Shown: piece after piece, positions 35,397-35,479 of the stretch
Numbering within the stretch: the first letter of the stretch is position 1
Layout of the letters: every line of letters begins with the position of its first letter
Assembly (NCBI GenBank): GCA_033764265.1
Contig: JANRJB010000077.1
Location: forward strand, 1 to 35,479
Length of the DNA stretch: 35,479 nucleotides
Direction: 5' to 3'
From: VGEM01 sp033764265
Lineage (GTDB): Bacteria > Pseudomonadota > Alphaproteobacteria > Rhodospirillales > Rhodospirillaceae
Position numbers and translations under genes: made by a program
Notes under the pieces: generated by a model
What the model was told of the DNA's origin: nothing
Databases searched by the model: none
What the model saw: the letters and a program-made list of their open reading frames with translations, nothing else

Positions 35397-35469
35397 TACC
35401 GCCGATCAGAAGTTCCTGCACCAGCCGCCGAGACGTCCGCGTCAGGAACTTCTGATCGAAAGCGGTACT
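35395..35469. repeat. Long inverted repeat directly after ribA
   Basis: Outer arms AGTACCGC (35395-35402) and GCGGTACT (35462-35469); inner 16-bp arms CGATCAGAAGTTCCTG (35403-35418) and its exact complement (35443-35458), with three extra A bases on the right side. The 24-base loop contains a small GACG/CGTC hairpin. It begins inside the ribA stop codon. No T-tract follows. It resembles a palindromic mobile repeat (REP or MITE-like) more than a plain terminator; the window ends 10 bases later. Confidence 0.8.
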
Positions 35470-35479
35470 CGAATCAGAT

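Overview
The window reads as a chromosomal segment of a GC-rich alphaproteobacterium, probably of the Rhodospirillales type; this is inference from gene content and order, not a phylogeny. Supporting signs are the order nusA-ylxR-infB-rbfA-truB-rpsO-pnp, the YlxR protein fused to an L7Ae-like domain, an IF-2 with a long charged N-terminus, the lpoA-like/rsmI/yraN/gshB neighbourhood, a hisB-hisH-hisA-hisF-hisE operon, MmcB, and a RibA with a long N-terminal extension.

Layout. 1-7989 (+): transcription/translation operon from the 3' end of nusA to pnp, with a hairpin-rich leader before pnp. 8006-10334 (+): a glycerophosphodiester phosphodiesterase and a large nitronate-monooxygenase-like flavoprotein with a cysteine cluster. 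10335-11030: a small AT-richer insert with a BrnT/BrnA-type toxin-antitoxin pair, bracketed by two copies of the last ~100 bp of the flavoprotein gene. 11040-12341: panD (-) with an unusual C-terminal tail, and mmcB (+). 12362-15227 (-): an envelope-sugar cluster (UDP-glucuronate decarboxylase, HldE, I78-like lipoprotein). 15475-18821 (+): two paralogous degenerate GGDEF/EAL-like proteins followed by an exported SYLF protein. 18855-26000: lpoA-like lipoprotein (-) diverging from rsmI, yraN, a SirB1-type protein, gshB, an MscS channel and comM. 26019-28953: a MarR regulator with a clear operator/promoter, an NTF2/SnoaL-like protein, a FAD monooxygenase and an unknown exported protein. 28961-32495 (-): the his operon ending in a HIT protein. 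32825-35396: an XRE regulator, an orphan OmpR-type response regulator (-) and ribA, followed at the edge by a long inverted repeat.

Most genes are housekeeping. The most unusual items are (i) the tandem EAL-like pair, which share the same replacements at catalytic positions (DGLT, KLxW, RCDS) and so look like a divergent family rather than simple decay; (ii) the toxin-antitoxin insert at the duplicated 3' end of the flavoprotein gene; (iii) a 21-bp hairpin element found twice, each time supplying the stop codon of the gene it follows and in the same orientation to it; (iv) PanD with a tail of about 60 residues; and (v) the inverted repeat after ribA. I saw no tRNA, rRNA, CRISPR array, transposase or integrase.
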